Source: Saccoglossus kowalevskii
Taxonomy: Eukaryota; Hemichordata; Enteropneusta; Harrimaniidae
Direction of reading: 5' to 3'
Length of the DNA: 34,551 nt
Assembly: GCF_000003605.2 (NCBI RefSeq)
Contig: NW_003138320.1
Span: forward strand, 792,085 to 826,635
Shown here: piece after piece, positions 1 through 11,600 of the stretch
How positions within the stretch are numbered: position 1 is the first letter of the stretch
How the letters are laid out: each line of letters starts with the position of its first letter
Notes under the pieces: model-generated
What the model was told of the DNA's origin: nothing
What the model saw: the letters and a program-made list of their open reading frames with translations, nothing else
Databases searched by the model: none
Made by a program: the position numbers and the translations under genes

Positions 1-152
1 AACTACCATGCCATTCACGATTATTATGAAATGAAACACACCTTTTACACGCATATTATAATTGTGAATGCTCTCAACTCTATAAATACCAAGTAAAAAT
101 ATAGGGATGGGCTTCATACTCGAGAGGAACTTACGATCGGGGAAGTACGGTA
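1..152 (-). mobile_element. TIR transposon fragment, same family as 11821-12013
   Basis: Positions 1-185 match 11821-12050 closely, apart from a short insertion in the latter. The inner right end reads ...GGGGAAGTACGG followed by TA (151-152), resembling the CCGTACT terminus of the 3590-4492 element read in reverse. Homology between the two copies continues about 30 bp past the TA, so the true boundary may lie further right. Confidence 0.6.
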
Positions 153-224
153 CTTTAACGCAATTGGGCTTTCACTCTCAGAATACTGTGGTTCAAACGC
201 ATAAGGCTCTAACCCAAGTTTTAA

Positions 225-765
225 CAAGCAGCCTATCGGCTGAGATAGCTCCGCTGTAAGCAATGCACATTTCAATTAAAGAACTGAAGACATCATTAGA
301 AAATGAACAATATGAATAGTATCAAAGCAATCGGACTTACAGTTTTTAACAAGAAGTCGAAAATATCACTTTTTACCAAAAATTACAAAAATGTTCACCA
401 AAATAAATAGAGAATTAAAGATATCATCACAAAACAAACAAATCTGAGAGAGGTCCACATGTAGTACCTATATATGTAATATCAAAGCAATCGGACTTAC
501 AGTTTTCAACAAGAAGTCGAAAATATCACTTTTTACCAAAAATGACAAAAATATTCACCAAAATTAGAGAATTGAAGATATCAACATGAAATGAACAAAC
601 CTAAGAGAGGTCTACCCAAAGTACATATACACCAAGTATCAAAGCATTCAGGCTTGTAGTTTTCAAGAAGAAGTCGAAAAAGTAAAACATTGACACGGAC
701 GACGACGACGGACAATCACTCATATGATAAGCTCCGCTCGACAAAGTCGACAGCGGAGCTAAAAA
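225..765 (-). mobile_element. Hairpin-ended element with tandem core units (two units), reverse orientation
   Basis: One end (225-270) reads AGCAGCCTATCGGCTGAGAT followed by AGCTCCGCTG. The core holds two copies of a roughly 150-bp unit (ATATCAAAGCAATCGGACTT at 318-337 and 479-498). The other end is a strong hairpin at 730-760 with AGCTCCGCT/AGCGGAGCT arms. The same element, inverted and with more core units, lies at 31825-32806. Confidence 0.75.
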
Positions 766-1059
766 GCACATTGTGCATATAAAAGTTGAGTTTATACTAC
801 TAGTACACAATGCTTGGCAGCATGAACGGCTATGTATAATGGCGTATACGAATGTGATCAGATACTAAAACGTCATAGCTTTGAAAAGTACCCGGCTGTT
901 AAATATGTTCGTTCGTTATTTATTCCCCTCCATGAATGGCCTCCATGGTGTTTAATTGCAAGCACTTCAAATGCCTATCCAAGCTACAGTTATAATTAAA
1001 ACAAAATTAAACCACTGCAATATTATTTCGAATACAGTTTAGAATATACACAACTATAA

Positions 1060-1430
1060 ATTAAGGTTCGCTTTAATCATTATGCAAATTAGGTAATTAA
1101 TATTGCACAGATTTTTACCCAAAACTAATCAAATCTGCGCATTAGTTTGGAGCATCTGTGTGCCAAGTTTCATCAAAATCCAATGAGTGGTTCTTTAGAT
1201 ATCAGTGGAACAGTCATGAAACAGCCAAAAATCAGCTAATTATCATGCAAATTAGGTAATTAATATGCATGGATTTTTACCAAAACCTAATCAAATCTGC
1301 GCATTGGCCCAGAGCATCTATGCACCAAGTTTCATCAAAAACTGATGTATGTTTCTTGAGATATCAGTGGAACAGACGGACACACATACACACACACACA
1401 CCCACACATACACACATACAGACACACTAA
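1060..1430 (+). repeat. Dispersed repeat: two tandem copies of about 160 bp ending in a CA-rich tail
   Basis: ATGCAAATTAGGTAATTAAT occurs at 1082 and 1244, each followed by ATCAAATCTGCGCATT, CAAGTTTCATCAAAA and AGATATCAGTGGAACAG. The second copy runs into a (CA)n/CATA tail at about 1380-1430, an arrangement typical of retroposon tails. Family not identified. Confidence 0.65.
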
Positions 1431-1578
1431 CTGCAAAGACTCCCTTTTCCCAAAAATGTTTGACTGTGACAAACAAGATGCAAATTTCCAAATAAAGAAG
1501 ACATTTAAATGTCTAACACTTTCAAACACATCACGATTTGCGAACAAGTAAATTCTATTGTTTTCTGTGTTACATGTA

Positions 1579-1743
1579 CTGTAAAATCTTTATTAGAAAC
1601 CGCGGCTTCTATGGTACAATGCAACAGAGGGGATGCAGCTTCTACTAGAGCATCTACACATACGAGAAATGATGAATTTTTGGTTCTCAATAATCAAAAA
1701 GAATTTTCTATTAGCGATGCAGCTTCTAATACAGATTTTACGG
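1579..1743. mobile_element. TA-flanked MITE (165 bp), CTGTAAAATCTTTATTAGAA family, copy 1
   Basis: Terminal inverted repeats of about 25 bp (CTGTAAAATCTTTATTAGAA at left, the inverse of TTCTAATACAGATTTTACGG at right) flanked by TA. Interior GGTACAATGCAACAGAGG is shared with the copy at 20981-21158. Confidence 0.87.
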
Positions 1744-1894
1744 TATAATAAAACAAATTATTCAGGTTGATTACAAGTAACCATATTTGCTCTGTGCATC
1801 TCAAATAACAAGTGAAGCAAAACACGGAGATTTTGAATACACCAAACATTAATGGGGATTCTCATATACAGTATTTTTCATTTTACAATTTGAA

Positions 1895-2365
1895 TTTCTA
1901 TTTTGAACAAGCGACTTGACCATCAAAATAGCTCCTCTGTCTTCTGAAAACGTTGTGGTAGCAAAGTTAAGCAAAAATATTTGCCAAAAATAGAGAATTG
2001 AAGTTATTGTCACAAGGTGAACAAATGTAACAGAAGTCCACCTAAGGTATCTACACACCAAGTATCAAAGCAATTGAGATGATATACTGTGGAATACTTT
2101 ATTTTCGCTGAAAAGGCTTTTTGGGCGTTTTGTATGGAATTTATTTTCACTGATTTTTGATGAGTTTAATGTGAAATAGAGGAAAAAAAGTATATTCGCT
2201 GGATTTTATTTTCACAGAATCATCCCTTCAGCAAAAATAGCGAAAATAAATTCCAAGCGAAAATAAAGTATTCTACAGTATTTCAAGAAAAAATCAAAAA
2301 AGCAATTGTTGACAATCACCTATATGAACAGCTCCACTGTGTCATCTACGACGACAGCAGAGCTA
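1895..2365 (-). mobile_element. Decayed copy of the hairpin-ended element, interrupted by a MITE
   Basis: AGCTCCTCTG near 1930 and AGCTCCACTG.. /GCAGAGCT at 2330-2358 are decayed end motifs. The core phrase AGTATCAAAGCAATT (2061-2075) resumes as TTTCAAGAAAAAATC at 2281, after the MITE at 2087-2278. Confidence 0.6.
2087..2278. mobile_element. TA-flanked MITE (192 bp), CTGTGGAATACTTTATTTTC termini
   Basis: The left end CTGTGGAATACTTTATTTTC pairs with the inverse of right end GAAAATAAAGTATTCTACAG; TA flanks both sides (2085-2086, 2279-2280). No coding potential. It splits the older hairpin-ended element. Confidence 0.85.
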
Positions 2366-2572
2366 ACAAAACTTGATCAAAGTGGAATGCACGTCAATAT
2401 ATCAAAATAATTTATCAAATCAAATAAATGAAATGATTTATACCGCAAAATTAATACCAGTTTGACTATTTTTCAACCAATAATTTAACAGTTGAATTGA
2501 TGGCATAACAAAATATTTAATGATTAGAGACAGTTTTTTTTTTGTGTGTGTAATAATTGAGGTAATACTAAC

Positions 2573-2663
2573 TGGATGTGGTTTATACATTAATTCCATA
2601 GATGGTACCCCCACACTCTGCATAAATGGTAAATAATCACCAGTACCTCCTAGTACATCAATC
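2573..2663 (-). CDS. Coding exon 12: last exon in window
   Basis: Acceptor TTTCATTGCAG precedes 2663. It encodes residues 537-566: [20 protein letters not shown] then [10 protein letters not shown], aligning with GCPII [23 protein letters not shown]. The two arginines of the GCPII arginine patch (R534, R536) are E559 and M561 here. The most plausible donor is GTTAGT at 2572-2567, phase 0; this 3' boundary is less certain than the others. The next exon (expected YPxYHSxYET with the last zinc His) was not found at 1-2570. Confidence 0.86.
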
Positions 2664-5600
2664 CTGCAATGAAATAGAAACATTACTGTTGTGAGTTTTG
2701 GGTTCTTTGTAAAGTACAGTGGAAGGCATGCACAATAACTGTGAATTCTAACATGTATAATTTCAAGAAAGAAAAAAAAGCGATACATTGTCAAAGAACA
2801 ATTGATCCAACTATGAAAGGAATCATCATGGACACGCATCTCTATATACATAATGCATATAACAAATTTGAAAACCGACATGTCCAAGATGGCCGCCAGT
2901 CGGCCATCTTTGATCTGATTACTGAACAAACTGATATGGACATGCATTCCAACATGTATGATGCATATGCCAATAAGTGGTCAGTAGGTCTTGAAGATAA
3001 TAATATGACCAAAAAAGAAGATAGCCATCTTTGATCTGATTTGCATGAACATATATAATTTATGTACCAAATTTGAATGAAAATAATAAAGCTTTTCCAC
3101 CATAATACATTTTCAAAAAACAAGATGGCTGCCAGTCAGTCATCTAACAGTTTTGCCTCAGGTGAACATTTTGTGTGGTAGACTTGATTTTATTTTTTGA
3201 CTTACATAGGAAGTTCCTTTCCAGTCAACATACTTGGATGTTTTTCTATCCATTTATCATACACCGACTGGTCATTAGACGGAGACATCACCTACAAAAT
3301 AAAGAAAAAACATTCAATGTCAATAGTACCTATATGACTAAACAAAACACTTCTGCTTACAAAATCATTGAAATCAGACTGGCTTATCTTTAACCCTTCT
3401 ACAAACAATCTGTTAAGGGTGCATGATTGCAACACATTCTGTTTGATGCGAGTCCCATGCGACATGTATAGTGCATGTAAAATACAATGATTACACCAAT
3501 AGTCCTATATAATCTGCAATTTCCATCAGAATATTGACAAAAAAACAAATTTACCCAAATTTTCTGTTGGCTCCAAAAATTAGGGTTTACCGTACTCGAC
3601 CTCGTTAGCGCCCAGGGGCCTCAACTCAGAAAATCACGATTTTGTAGGGATGGGCGCTTACCCGAGCACCCCCCTCGAAAAAGAGTGCAAATGAAAATTT
3701 TGATTCATCAAGTGACAGATTATGTCTTTGAGAGAAAATCAAATTACTAAATTAGTTGCGTCGTCATTGATTTTCACAATAAAGAAACAGAAATGATCAC
3801 AAAAAATATGCACATTTTATTACAATATTAATTACGTACCACCATAATTTACGGAATTAAAAACATTTGAGTCTGTTGGAACACAGTCGAAGTCAAAATT
3901 GTCATATTATTTCCACTGACGAAGTTGTTGGATCGTATGCAAACTCTTGATGAAAATCACTTTCCGCCATGATGCAAGTGCAGATTTGACCTACAGCAGC
4001 GTCCTTTGACCTAATGGGTCAAGTTGGTTATTAACTAATCAGAATGCTGTGTTGTACTAACGCAATTCTTTGGAAATTCGGTAACGCAATGCGGAAGTGA
4101 ATAATCGATGTCGTAGTACGATCTGTTAGGATTGATTTCAGCGAATAAACGACATGGTTTTTCCGAAAAACTAGTAACTAGCTATTTTTGAGAGGTAAAC
4201 TGAATATGGCATGAAATATTTATCGCATTTTACTTGTATTAACAGGTCATTGTCGAAGCGTAGTTTACGCACGGTTACTGTGTTCTACGCATTCACATGT
4301 TCACCGCGATCGATATCCACGCTGTTTCATATAAAAACGATTACCAAGATTCGTTACGCAAGACCAAGTTTTAAATTAGTTGCATTTTGAAGGGGTGGGC
4401 GCTTTGCCGAATGTGACCCCAAATATAAAAATTGCACAAAAGTGGGGGGTGGGCGCTTGCTCGGGCATGGGCGCTAACGCGGTCGAGTACGGTATTTCAA
4501 GAAATTTTGAAGAATATCAGAAAAAAGTGCAGACAAATTTCGGTGAGAAAGTCTGGTGGTGAAACGGTTATGAAAGGGGATGAAAAATGCATGCAATCCT
4601 TCAAAGTGATAAAAAGCATTATATTCTGTAAAAATGTGGATACCTTCTTGGTGGCTTCAAAGATAACCTTCTGGAGAAGTGGACTAGCACTGGCAGCAAA
4701 TGAGTAGTCTCCCATGACAACCGCATCCAAGTTAATGTAAGCAACAGCTCTATTTCCAAGCATCGTACTAAACTCCTACATAGAGTAAATAGATTGACAG
4801 TTGTTTTAATAACAAAGATGTTCATCACTAAGAATGGTATCATGAATCAGTAAATGAAATATGACTGAAATATAATTTACCTCAACCCATTCTGTCGATC
4901 CAATCATCCCATACTCCTTGGCATCCCAACTAGCAAAGATTATAGTACGGCGCGGTTTCCAACCTAAAATAAAAACAGTGAAATGTTATTTTAGAATATA
5001 GAAACTGTTCCATTTCAAACACACTGTGGTTTCTCGAAATGCTTACTAATTAGATAACTTGTCACTGATAAAAGTCACCGAAAACATTTTGAGCAATTTT
5101 AAGCAATAATACTAGTCAAGAGTGAAATATAAACGTGCCTCTGCATTCTCCATTAATTTCGTAACTTGCTATGATCATGGTAAAAAGAAAACCTGTGCTT
5201 ACTTTCAACAGCTAGCTGGAGTCTGATCGAAAACGCGTCTCAATAAATACCGTTACATCATTTTTCCGATAATTTTTTTCAGCTCGTAACGATAGAATCA
5301 GTCAATTTAGAACTAACATGTATGCTATCGGTAAGCATTTTGGCACACTTTTACTGAAAAGATGAGTTTTTCATTGCTCATGAATATTAATTTATGCAAA
5401 TAAGACTATTTATGCAAGGGCAGACACTAAGATATTGCCTTCTTTCAGGGGGGTTTGCTTTTTGGTGTCATTCGTTGGAATATGAATAAGGATTTGCGGG
5501 AGATTTTTTTTTTTAAAGAGGAACGAAAATTTCTTAAACATCTTTGTAAACACAGAAATGAAAGTTGTATGAATTCACCATGAGATTTATTTTCAAATTT

Positions 5601-8600
5601 TATTTTTATTAGGTATACATGTATGTATGATTTTTCTCTTTTCTTTTATTTCTTTTGTTTGCTCTTGTTGGCATTCCAAAGGCTTAATAAATATTATTAT
5701 CATTATTATAGACAACTTAATGAAGTGAACAAGCATTATCCCTAAGAAAATAGAAAAACCTTTCCTGAGTAACCTACGGGACAATTACAGATAAATTACA
5801 AAGTCACACTACACACACATTTCAAAGTGGACAGTAATCAGTAAATTAATTCTTTGATTAGAGAAGACAGACATAACACATTCGATGTTTATTCCCAGGT
5901 TATGTTATCAATGTTGATAACCAACTAGGCAGGATTTTCATTTTCTGAACAAAGAATATCCATGTTACTTAAATATTCACATAAAAGTTCATTCCAACGA
6001 GTCTACTGCTTGACATGCAATAACGGGATTCATTATAGGTGAAAAAAGCATCAACGAAGAAAGTACCATAAAGAAGGAATTTTTTGGATTCACAAATTCC
6101 AGGGAGATCTCTTCAAACTCACTGGGCCTAATTATACAGGTTGATTCTACACTGGGTGAAAGCTGACTTAAAGGGCGGTAGTCGTGCCATGTATGACGAG
6201 ATATATGGGTCTCATAAACAAAGATGGCGACTCTGACTATTGCACAGATCAACGAGTACAAACTGAGATGTTACCAAGCTTTAATTAGGTATTTTTAGGT
6301 ATTGGAAGGTATCAAAGGAGTCATCGGTGGTAATTAGTGCAATTCGCGCACAGGTCAAACCTCATACTTGTGATTTCCATTAGACGAGCGCATTGGATTG
6401 TGGGAAAATGTTTGTCAACACAAATGTCGCACATGGGCAGCGTAACGACCACCATCCTTTCATTATATGCGCACACGTGAGGATGACAGCGATATTATTA
6501 TATTATATTATATTATATTAGATATTATTCTAAATTAGATTTAGCATGGGGGACTACATGGGAATAAAATAATGCAGTTAATTATTGGAGTTTTAATTAT
6601 ATTCTATAATTCTTATTAGTCTGTATTAGTAAATAATATTGTCTATTAGCTAAAATTCCAGTTCTGACATGTATTATCCAATGTACTTATAGATACAGAG
6701 AATGTGTGTGTTGTCTGTCTCCACATGTTGTATATCTATCATAAAATATACCCATAATGCATAGCAAGTACACTAAATACATGCCTGTAACCACGTTTGT
6801 GCCAGCTTGACACAAATCTCCCACAATCTAAGGTACACCACTAGCTGGTAATAAATCTCCCATAATGCAAAGAAAGTACAGCGCATACCTGCTTGCAACA
6901 GATCTCCCATAATGCACAGAAGGTACACCACATACCTGCATGCAACAAATCTCCCATAATGCATGGGAAGTACACCACATACCTGCTTGCAACAAATCTC
7001 CTACGATTCTTGATAATTCCATCATAACAGCCATGCCACTGCTTCCATCAATTCCCCCATAATTCCATGCGTCTTTATGACTACCAATAATAACATAGCG
7101 ATCTAAAACGAATACATTACACAAGTTGAGTACAAGAAATATCTGACAGCATCTACTATATAAAAAATATGTCTATTGGTATAACTACCGGTACTAAAAT
7201 TGTGTTCTCACACTCACTGAAGTATTTGTTTCCACTCCAAATATATTCTGGAACTATTCTTTTTTTGTCAGAATCACAAAAATGTTAAACAAATGATGTC
7301 AGAGTGCATTGGTCTACACTGACCTGGTTCAACGGATCCTGGGACACTGGCGAGAATATTGGAAACTTGGTTCTTTCCTGGGGGGTTGTGAACTTCCAAT
7401 TTTAGTGATAAATCTGAATTTAAGAATCCTGGTCCACCATTATACTGGCAACCTCGCTCACCGCTCCATTCAGGTGGCACATGAGGGAGGTCAAGTTGAC
7501 TGTAGGGAATACAGGTGTAAATAAGGAGATACAATATACAACTGACAGTGCAGTACGATTGAAAACTGGCAAACTACAAGCATGTGACAAGCTTGTGACA
7601 TATTTCACAGTTAATTTTAGACCAAATTACACACAAAAAAAAGACATCAGTTTCCAATAAAAATGATAAAAATGACAGATAGTCTCTATATCTGCAGTTC
7701 TGTACCTGGCATTGCTAAATATAGATCAATAATTATAGTAATTTATGGTGAACTTGAGAGATACTCTGTTGACATATTCTTAAAGAAAATTAAATCATTT
7801 AATAGATTCAGTAATTTATCAAATATAATATTAATATTAAAGGATGCCAACACAAAAAAATAAGAGCAACTGGCTTCAAATAGTTTCAGAGTGGTGGAAC
7901 TGATTTTGACGCATTTTGGCCTTAAAATGGGCGTCATTTGGTCATTTTCAGTCAGATAATAAAATAAAACACGTGCATATAATGTCTGATGTATGTGTGG
8001 CATTTGAATTTGATCAGCCCAAGCATGGCTTGATACAGATGGATGTGAACAAGGACATGCACGAGGGTGGCAATCCGCGAGTCCCAATTTTTGGCAGGGG
8101 CCTCCTTGACCAGACATCAGCACAGTCAAGGATACTGATCCTGATGGTCAGATGAAGGTCAAGAGCACCCCTTGTGGTGGCAAAATTGGAGAGTAGCATT
8201 GAAAGCTGGTGACCCATGAATGGGGGTGAAGGATGGAATCCTTGGCCAAAATCCAGATAAAAAGTCAGCAGAAATATTACTTACTATTCTGAACACATGA
8301 TAGTACGAGCATCCTCATAACTGATCACTTGGACGGGTATTTTAGGCAGACTAGTCAGTACATCAGAGTTAGGTAAAAAGTAAGATCCATCTGAAAAAGA
8401 AAGAAAACAACTTAAATTATTTCATTCATCATGTTTATATCTTCTCTACAGTAATGCAGTGCGCCCTCTATCCATTTTGACATATCACCAGAAATACCGG
8501 ATAGTGATTTTTGACAAGTCATTTTATAATGCAATCAAAACATGTGATTCGTACAAAAAAGGAAAACTAAACACCTTAATTTGTAAAAATACGGCATAAT

Positions 8601-11600
8601 TTTTTTATTGAATGGCTTGAAAATCAAACTAGGAAAGATGCTATGCAATGTGCAACACTATGCATCGCTGAAGTCCAAATTCTCATTCAAATTTAAATTT
8701 TTTGATTCAAAGATCACAAACCACCAAGTTGGAAGGCATGCTGTCCATGGAACAAGATTATGTAAAAACATGGTTGACTCTCATGGTATGGATTTGTTCC
8801 AATAGGTAGTGTGTCGCTATGACAACAATTATCAAATACTAAACATAATATTTATTGGCCCTAGTAGCGTTTATCTGTTTACAAGTCTGATAACTTTATT
8901 TACTTCCTGATCCAAACACGATGCCCAGAACTGAACTAAAAATGGTGACAATTTTTTATTAAATATTTTACAAGTAAACTTGGTTTTTAAAAGCATCCGC
9001 CATCTTGGAAATACCACGTAATGGTTCCATGTTTGAAATTAGCATTTCCTAATATGGTAGGATGCAGATTCCCTGTGCGATTCTGAAAAGTTATGGAACG
9101 GTGATTTGACAATAACTTTTCCCCTGAGTCCAAGTTTGACTTGGATTCCATTGTTCTAATAATTGGTGAAATATGGAGATAGGTGGTCTAACTATTTTGG
9201 ATTGCATTTTTCAGTGTTCAAATTACACAGTCACCACGCGTTTGTATGAACAGTGGGCAACTGTGTAAAGATGAGGAGTTCATATAATCCACAACTTTGC
9301 ATTTTATACAAAGTTATCAACGATAGACAGGAGGGTACACATGTATAGCTTAAAACCAATAATTACCGAGTATGATGTATGCTACCAGTAAGTTACAATG
9401 TTGGGGTTACCATATGGTCTAGAAGTTGTTATGAAGCCCCATATTAACTCAATTATTCAAAGCGCATGCAAAAATAGATTTTTATACCAGCATTAACTTT
9501 ATAAGTGATAGATAAAATATTTCTGCAATATTCTCTCTAATCTACATGAGCTGATGAATGTATGTGTAATCACTACCATTGATCACATGTATCACAAGAA
9601 TACTGCAAAGTAGGCTTGATGTAAGTATGGTGGTCGTATCGACTGACACTAATTCAAGTAGAGGTTGGTGCTTTCCTGTGCTGCCCAACTGCAAATTTTG
9701 CATTAAAGCGCGGTAGTTGCCGTGCTGTGCATGTACAAGATATACGAGTCTCATATAAACAAAGATGGCGACTTTGACCTTTGCGCAGATCAACGAGTAT
9801 GAAGTGAGACGTTTCCATGCTTTAAATAAGTAATTTTCATGTTATTGGAAGGTATCGGAGGAGCCACCAGCGGTAATTAGTGCAAGTCGCGCCTAGGTCA
9901 AACCTAATACTTGTGATTTCCATTTGAAGAGCGCATTGGATTGTGGGAAAATCAATGTTTATCAACACAAATGTGGCACATGCGCAGAGCAACGAATACC
10001 GCGCTTTAATCTTTTGATAAAACATTTTGCTGTTGCATGTAATTGTAATTTAATAAGATAACAAAAAATGTTTTGTGTTGTGCAACAGCAACAGGATTAT
10101 TTCCATATGTATACTTTAAAACACTTTCCTTTTTTTTATCGTTACATTGAATGCAGAATCACTAGATATATAGAATTCAATCACTGAGTGAAAATGTTCT
10201 CATTTCGCAAAATGTCTTGTATTTATGATAAAAACTATAAAATAGCATTTTCCTGAGTGTTGCAGTGACCTTGCAGATTTTCGAGAAAATTGTCTTAAAG
10301 GGGAACTAAATAGAGTCTATTTTGGTGTGTGTATTTATCACGTCATGTATATTGATTATAAATTTAAAAAAAAAAAATATTATCTTCAGAGTTAGGATGA
10401 TTTAAATATGAGAAACCATAAACCTGCGAAGGACTTCCGTTTGCGCCATCTTGCCATAAAAAAACGCCCTCATGAGGTATAAACAGGTAAGGTAACAAAG
10501 CATGACGACGAAATAGTATCTGATTAAATATAGGCAACTTAGGGAGCCATCTAGTCTAGGTTGTTTTGACTTTTACGTTAATGTTATTTACAAGCGTATC
10601 AACATACAAACATTATGGATGTGCGATTGATCGAGACAGACATTTTTTTGTCTAACTGTCTAATAAATGCTGTTTCCAGTACTGCACTCTACGGCGAGCA
10701 AATTATTCAAAGTATGGACGCTGGAGTATGCAATCTTGAGTTCGTAGGTGGTGGTGGAAACATTTTCGTCCATGTATTCAGGGGGCTGCACTGGCAAATC
10801 ATGGGATAATTGTCACAGGAACACCAAGCAGATTGTTCACAGACTTCCGTGTAATTTGAAATAAAACTATCATCCAAAACAAGGGGCATCGTTGACGATA
10901 TACTCTCANNNNNNNNNNNNNNNNNNNNNNNNNNNNNNNNNNNNNNNNNNNNNNNNNNNNNNNNNNNNNNNNNNNNNNNNNNNNNNNNNNNNNNNNNNNN
11001 NNNNNNNNNNNNNNNNNNNNNNNNNNNNNNNNNNNNNNNNNNNNNNNNNNNNNNNNNNNNNNNNNNNNNNNNNNNNNNNNNNNNNNNNNNNNNNNNNNAA
11101 AAAAATGCGTCATTGATTTCCATGACACTTAAAATAAAGAAACAAACATGTTCATAAAAAACACACACATTTTATTACAATACGATTTACATACCGTCTG
11201 AATGTACGGTGAAATAATGGGTAGGGTCTGTGGGAAAACAGTGGACGAAGGCATTTATCATTATCTTCGTTTTGGTATGTTTTCGATTGTACGCAAACTC
11301 TCAACGCAAAGCAATTTTCCACCATGAGGTTTTTTAGAACGATTTGACCGGAAACAACTTCCTTTGACCTAACAGGTCATGTCTTTCATTAACCAATCAA
11401 AATGATGTGTCGTAATGATGAAATTTTCTGATTATTGACGACAATATTTTAATGCAATGCGGAAGTGAATTATCGCAATGTAAATGCGATCTGTAGCACT
11501 GATTGCAACGAAAAAACGATGATTTTTTCCCTAAAAACTGACGATTCGCAATTTCCGAAATACAAACTGAGTGTGGAGGAAGAATTTAAACACCTTTCAC

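Noticed and set aside
601-810. Similar 69- and 86-codon open frames at 810-601 and 31796-32056
   Set aside because: They are two copies of one repeated element end, with low-complexity hydrophobic translation and no family match.
2438-2947. 169-codon minus-strand open frame
   Set aside because: Only the 2663-2573 part is exon 12; the rest is intron read through on both sides of the splice sites.
6773-7124. Overlapping minus-strand frames with repeated [10 protein letters not shown] peptides
   Set aside because: Only the 7102-6983 part is a real exon; the repeated peptides are read-through of the 47-bp array in intron 8.
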